A stretch of DNA of 16,783 nucleotides. It comes from JAUZRW01 sp034437755 (lineage in GTDB: Bacteria > Chloroflexota > Anaerolineae > Aggregatilineales > Phototrophicaceae). The notes under the pieces were generated by a model. The model saw nothing but the letters and a program-made list of their open reading frames with translations, made no database searches and was not told where the DNA came from. The stretch covers positions 1 to 16,783 of the forward strand of contig DAOTTV010000029.1 of assembly GCA_034437755.1 (NCBI GenBank), read 5' to 3'. Below are positions 13,620 through 16,783 of the stretch, piece after piece. Within the stretch, counting starts at the first letter, position 1. Every line of letters starts with the position of its first letter. The position numbers and the translations under genes were made by a program.

Positions 13620-15488
13620 TTGCGGTCATTGCTTCCACAGTCTAAGTTATTGCGAGCGACATTGTGCGTGACGGGGGGTATTGCGCTCATCATCGCGCTT
13701 GATCTTGTGCCGATCTTGCGCGGGGGAGAGATTTTCAACTGGTTATGGCCTTACACCCCGCTTGCTGTGCATCGTCTCGCTATCTTCTCGGCGAGCGTTA
13801 TGCTCTATTTGTTGATCGCGTTGATACTCATCTCACGGGCACATCACCGCGCTGGTGTCGTCTGGGCGGCGATTGGTGTGGTGCTACTCAGCCTAATGGC
13901 GACATGGGCGCGGACTGGTCACCCGATTGCCGAGTTATACGATCGCTCGCTATCGCTGACAGCAACCGGCCCTTATGCAACATCTGCCTTGATCGATTGG
14001 TCGCAGGGGCAATGGCTTGATTGGACAACGATCATGGTCGATTATCGTGATGTCAGTCGTCATGTGGCGCTCAGTCCACCTTTACTCCCGCTGTTGAACC
14101 ACACTGTTACGCTCGGCATTGACGCAGTTCCCGCGCTCGATGTCAACCTTCAGCGTCTTGTCTTGCCCTATCAATGTCACAATTACACCTATCTCAGCTT
14201 CACGGCGGCTGAGCAAGCGACGGTGATTTTCGGGATTCTCATGCCCGTCTGGGCGGCGCTGGCGGTGTTTCCGCTCTATGGATTACAGCGCCACTTCATT
14301 AGGCAGGCCGCGCCCTATGTGCCGATATTGTGGGCATTGGTACCATCTCTGGTGATGTACGGCGCTTCATATAACACGCTGTATCCGACTTTCGGCTTGT
14401 TGTCCTTCTGGTGGCTTGTGCTAGGTATCGACGCGCGGTTGGGCATTGGGTGGTTGATCGCATCTGGCGTAATGATGGGCTTGCTCGTGTTCGCCAATCT
14501 TTCGATCGTCCCGCTAGCGCTGTTCTTCGGCTTTTACACGCTCTTGCATTATGGCATCCATCAGTATCCACAACGACCGCTTTACCGTCCGGTGCTGGTT
14601 GGCTTGTGGTTCGGGCTAGGCGTGCTGATTGTGTGGGGCGGGTTCATGCTGATTGGCGGTAGCTCGCCCTGGGCAATCTTACAGGTCGCTTTTGACTCGC
14701 ACCTCGCCTTAGATCGTCCGTATGTGCCGTGGTTGTGGATGCACTTCTGGGAGTGGGCTTTACTGGGGAGTGTGCCACTGGTGACGCTGTGGTTGGGATC
14801 GCTCGTCGTAGCGCGTCGTCCGCTGAATGCGCTGGCACTCGCACTAGCGGTGACAATGCTGGTCTTACTGCTCAGCAATACCGCACGCGGCGAGACAGGG
14901 CGGGTGTGGTTGTTCTTCACGCCTGTCGTCATGCTAGCGATTGCCCGCCCAGACTACACGCTTCGTGATTGGCGTGCATTGTATGCGGCACAGGCCGTGA
15001 TGCTGATCGTGCTGGTGGGGACGTGGAACGTCATGGAAGCTCCTGACGTACAAGCACCGCCACCCACGCCGCCACCTGCGCCTGCGCTCAATTCGATCGA
15101 CGTACCTTTCGACGCAGGCTTCACGTTAGTCGGGTGGGGCGGGCAGGTTGTCGATGGCGCAATTGATCTATCGCTGGCATGGCGCGGCGATCAATTCGTG
15201 ACGACACCGTACTACTTCGCGGCGATTGCGGTCGCGCCGGATGGCACGCTATCGGATAGCGTCGTGTGGCAACCACAGGCGACAACTTACCCGACGACCT
15301 GCTGGTACGGGCAAAGAGTCGGCGATCGTATCACGATTCCTCTGCCAGCAGATGCCCCCGCAACCGGTTGGTACGTCAGCTTATCTGCCTTTGCTGATGT
15401 CGATGCGCCGCTCATGCGCGTGCCGCTCGTCTTGCCGGATGGCACACGCGATCAACAAATTGGCATTGGCCCGATTGATGCGCCTTGA
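13620..15488 (+). CDS. Polytopic GT-C-like membrane protein with C-terminal beta-sandwich domain
   Basis: The product has about 622 residues. The first 460 or so hold ten or more hydrophobic helices with a large extracytoplasmic loop (about residues 100-195), the layout of GT-C membrane glycosyltransferases that use lipid-linked sugars. A Pro-rich linker (APPPTPPPAPA) leads to a C-terminal extracytoplasmic beta-sandwich (about 500-622) with VGWGGQVVDGAIDLSLAWRG and VGDRITIPLPADAPATGWYV. This module is commonly attached to GT39-type proteins in Chloroflexota. The classic GT39 Asp motif is not obvious, so the sugar and acceptor are unknown. I prefer TTG 13620, since GGAGAG (13608-13613) is 6 nt upstream and the first helix follows soon after. 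The in-frame ATG 13503 lies inside the dispersed repeat and would add 39 residues of repeat-derived sequence. It converges on the glycosyltransferase. Confidence 0.78.
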   Translation: MRSLLPQSKLLRATLCVTGGIALIIALDLVPILRGGEIFNWLWPYTPLAVHRLAIFSASVMLYLLIALILISRAHHRAGVVWAAIGVVLLSLMATWARTGHPIAELYDRSLSLTATGPYATSALIDWSQGQWLDWTTIMVDYRDVSRHVALSPPLLPLLNHTVTLGIDAVPALDVNLQRLVLPYQCHNYTYLSFTAAEQATVIFGILMPVWAALAVFPLYGLQRHFIRQAAPYVPILWALVPSLVMYGASYNTLYPTFGLLSFWWLVLGIDARLGIGWLIASGVMMGLLVFANLSIVPLALFFGFYTLLHYGIHQYPQRPLYRPVLVGLWFGLGVLIVWGGFMLIGGSSPWAILQVAFDSHLALDRPYVPWLWMHFWEWALLGSVPLVTLWLGSLVVARRPLNALALALAVTMLVLLLSNTARGETGRVWLFFTPVVMLAIARPDYTLRDWRALYAAQAVMLIVLVGTWNVMEAPDVQAPPPTPPPAPALNSIDVPFDAGFTLVGWGGQVVDGAIDLSLAWRGDQFVTTPYYFAAIAVAPDGTLSDSVVWQPQATTYPTTCWYGQRVGDRITIPLPADAPATGWYVSLSAFADVDAPLMRVPLVLPDGTRDQQIGIGPIDAP

Positions 15489-15547
15489 CGGTTTTTAAAT
15501 CGGTGTGACGCTCATCTATCGCGCCTGTGATGGCGACGAATGATGCT

Positions 15548-16528
15548 TCAGGATGAGGGCGCGACGTTTGATGCCCGATCGTCGCTGATGGCTTGCAAGA
15601 GTGCTTCGTAGCGGTCGGTGACGTATGCCGGATCGAAGTGATCGCGAGCATACGCGCGCGCGCGGTGGCTCATTTGCTGGTGTCGGTCATCATCGCTGAG
15701 CAAAATCTCGATCGCCTCTATCAGCGCGCGGGTGTCATACGGCTTGACAGTGATCCCGCCTTCTGATTCTGCTAAAATCTGGCTCTGTAGACCCTCAACG
15801 GCGACCACCGCCGGCGTGCCACTCGCCAAGGACTCGTAGAGCTTGGCTTGGAAGCGCAATTTATCCAGTTCATTATCGTGCATCGCCCAGTAGGTGACGT
15901 GCGATGCCGCCCAGAACGATGGCACTTGACGGTGATCAATCCACTCGATGTAATGACAATGCGCGAATGCGGGCTGAGCGAGCGCGTCTGTCAGCGTGGT
16001 TTGCTGTGCGCCTGTCCCGACGAAGAGAAAGCGCACATCATCCCGCCCGCCGAAGTGCCGCGCGACTGCTAGCATCGTATCAAGATCAATATGCCCGCCC
16101 AGCACGCCGAGAAAGGTCACGAGCCGCTGTTGCCCCAAGTCGTATTGCTGACGAAACGTTTCTGCATCGTTATCGTCGTGTTGCGGCTGAAAGCGATCGA
16201 GATCGACCGCGTTATAAATCAGATGTACCGGTGGCGGGGTGTCGATGCGCTGATGCACGCCATCGACCAACCCATCCCACATGGCGACGATGTGCGCCGC
16301 TGATTGCTGGGTGAGAATCGCCAAGCGCCGGAACAGGCGATAGACCAGACTGCGCTCTGACACCACGCCCGCAACCACCAGATATTCCGGCCAGTAGTCC
16401 GAGATATTGAGGACATACCCACGCCGCTTGATTTTGCTAATCACCCAGCCTGCCAAACCGGTGAAAATTGGCTGATTCTCGATGAAGATAGCATCCGGTC
16501 GCTGGACGAACAAGCCGCGCAGAATACA
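15548..16528 (-). CDS. Family 4 glycosyltransferase (WbuB-like), 5'-truncated at a junction
   Basis: The frame encodes about 326 residues of a GT-B retaining glycosyltransferase. The N-terminal Rossmann remnant shows PDAIFIENQPIFTGLAGW and YVLNISDYWPEYLVVAGVV, the segment typical of WbuB-like enzymes that build cell-surface polysaccharides. The C-terminal Rossmann domain has VTFLGVLGGHIDLDTML, FLFVGTG and the nucleotide-sugar-binding KLYESLASGTPAVVAVEG with its conserved Glu. A complete enzyme is about 400 residues, so roughly the first 80-100 residues, including the initiating domain, are missing. At about 16529 the frame passes without a stop into LivM sequence of different base composition. 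The truncation is therefore probably a contig-join artefact or recombination, not a natural short protein. It converges on the GT-C-like gene with 59 bp between stops. Confidence 0.85.
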   Translation of the reverse strand, partial: CILRGLFVQRPDAIFIENQPIFTGLAGWVISKIKRRGYVLNISDYWPEYLVVAGVVSERSLVYRLFRRLAILTQQSAAHIVAMWDGLVDGVHQRIDTPPPVHLIYNAVDLDRFQPQHDDNDAETFRQQYDLGQQRLVTFLGVLGGHIDLDTMLAVARHFGGRDDVRFLFVGTGAQQTTLTDALAQPAFAHCHYIEWIDHRQVPSFWAASHVTYWAMHDNELDKLRFQAKLYESLASGTPAVVAVEGLQSQILAESEGGITVKPYDTRALIEAIEILLSDDDRHQQMSHRARAYARDHFDPAYVTDRYEALLQAISDDRASNVAPSS

Positions 16529-16783
16529 CGGGCGGCCGGGCAGCAGGCCGCCGGGGCGGCTGGCGAGGATGACCTGCAGGAGCACGCCGATCAGGAGAAC
16601 GCGGACGGCACCGGCCTGGGTCTGGAAGTCCGCCGGCAGGCGGGTGGTGAGCCATTCCGAGCCGGACCACACACCCCAGATGACGAAGGCGCCGAGGATC
16701 GCGCCCTTGTTGTTGCCGGAGCCGCCGGCGATCAGCATGACCCAGACGATGAAGGTGGCGAAGATCGGATCGAACGCCTCGGG
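16529..16783 (-). CDS. livM: LivM-type branched-chain amino-acid ABC permease, C-terminal fragment, likely foreign sequence
   Basis: From the right edge the minus strand reads PEAFDPIFATFIVWVMLIAG, then SGNNKGAILGAFVIWGVWSG, and ends LLQVILASRPGGLLPG. This is the last transmembrane part of LivM, the permease of the LivFGHMJ importer for branched-chain amino acids, and it looks alphaproteobacterial. The fragment starts beyond the window, lacks its own stop, and runs in frame into the glycosyltransferase at about 16529. By hand count 16541-16660 has about 72% G+C, against about 50% for 16381-16500 just to the left. No other Liv gene is present. It is most likely from a different organism joined during assembly, although a recent horizontal insertion cannot be excluded from sequence alone. 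Confidence 0.8.

Noticed and set aside
15548..16738. A 396-residue LivM-glycosyltransferase fusion protein
   Set aside because: Its ATG at 16738 is an internal LivM methionine, the two halves differ sharply in base composition, and no such fusion is known. Treated as two fragments at a junction.
1..16783. CRISPR arrays, tRNA genes, transposases, toxin-antitoxin pairs, phage genes
   Set aside because: None seen: no regular spacer-repeat pattern, no cloverleaf with a CCA-end or T-loop GGTTCGA core that held up, and no matching protein motifs.

Overview
The window looks like chromosomal DNA of an uncultured bacterium, most likely a member of the Chloroflexota (Anaerolineae/Phototrophicales-like). 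This rests on four things: a GT-C-type membrane protein with the C-terminal beta-sandwich often seen in that phylum, a YabE-like DUF348/G5/3D protein, small secreted and STAS-like proteins of a familiar type, and mid-GC coding style. It is an inference from protein character; no search was run. The last ~255 bases are different: they are much richer in G+C and encode the tail of a proteobacterial-type LivM. They are probably not from the same genome, so this end may be an assembly chimera.

Layout from left to right: the first codons of folK (minus strand, running off the left edge); a 414-bp spacer holding copy 1 of a ~131-bp hairpin-rich dispersed repeat; a gamma-class carbonic anhydrase-like protein with a terminator-like hairpin; an AT-rich spacer with a 38-codon gene remnant; a two-helix membrane protein of unknown function; leuS (minus); a 450-bp divergent spacer; a secreted two-domain protein; the SRP RNA gene ffs with the best promoter in the window; a SpoIIAA/STAS-like protein; a membrane-anchored DUF348-G5-3D cell-wall protein; mfd (minus, convergent with it); a DtxR/MntR-family metalloregulator diverging from mfd; a NUDIX hydrolase; copy 2 of the repeat; a polytopic GT-C-like membrane protein; and a convergent, 5'-truncated family-4 glycosyltransferase joined in frame to the LivM fragment at the right edge.

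The genes are mostly single transcription units of housekeeping type: folate synthesis, leucyl-tRNA charging, protein targeting, transcription-coupled repair and metal sensing. There is no clear operon larger than two genes and no phage, CRISPR, transposase or biosynthetic cluster. Translation signals fall into two groups. Some genes have a clear GGAG-type Shine-Dalgarno site: the carbonic anhydrase, the two-helix protein, leuS, the secreted protein, and the GT-C protein via a TTG start. Others have little or no Shine-Dalgarno site and a -10-like element close to the start codon (mfd, NUDIX, the 3D protein).

The observations most worth a second look are the two-copy repeat, whose hairpin stems are kept while loops change; the LivM/glycosyltransferase junction; the palindrome upstream of the metalloregulator, together with that protein's altered metal-ligand set; and the cluster of TATCCCAAAT palindromes next to leuS. 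I did not find a convincing undescribed multi-gene system.
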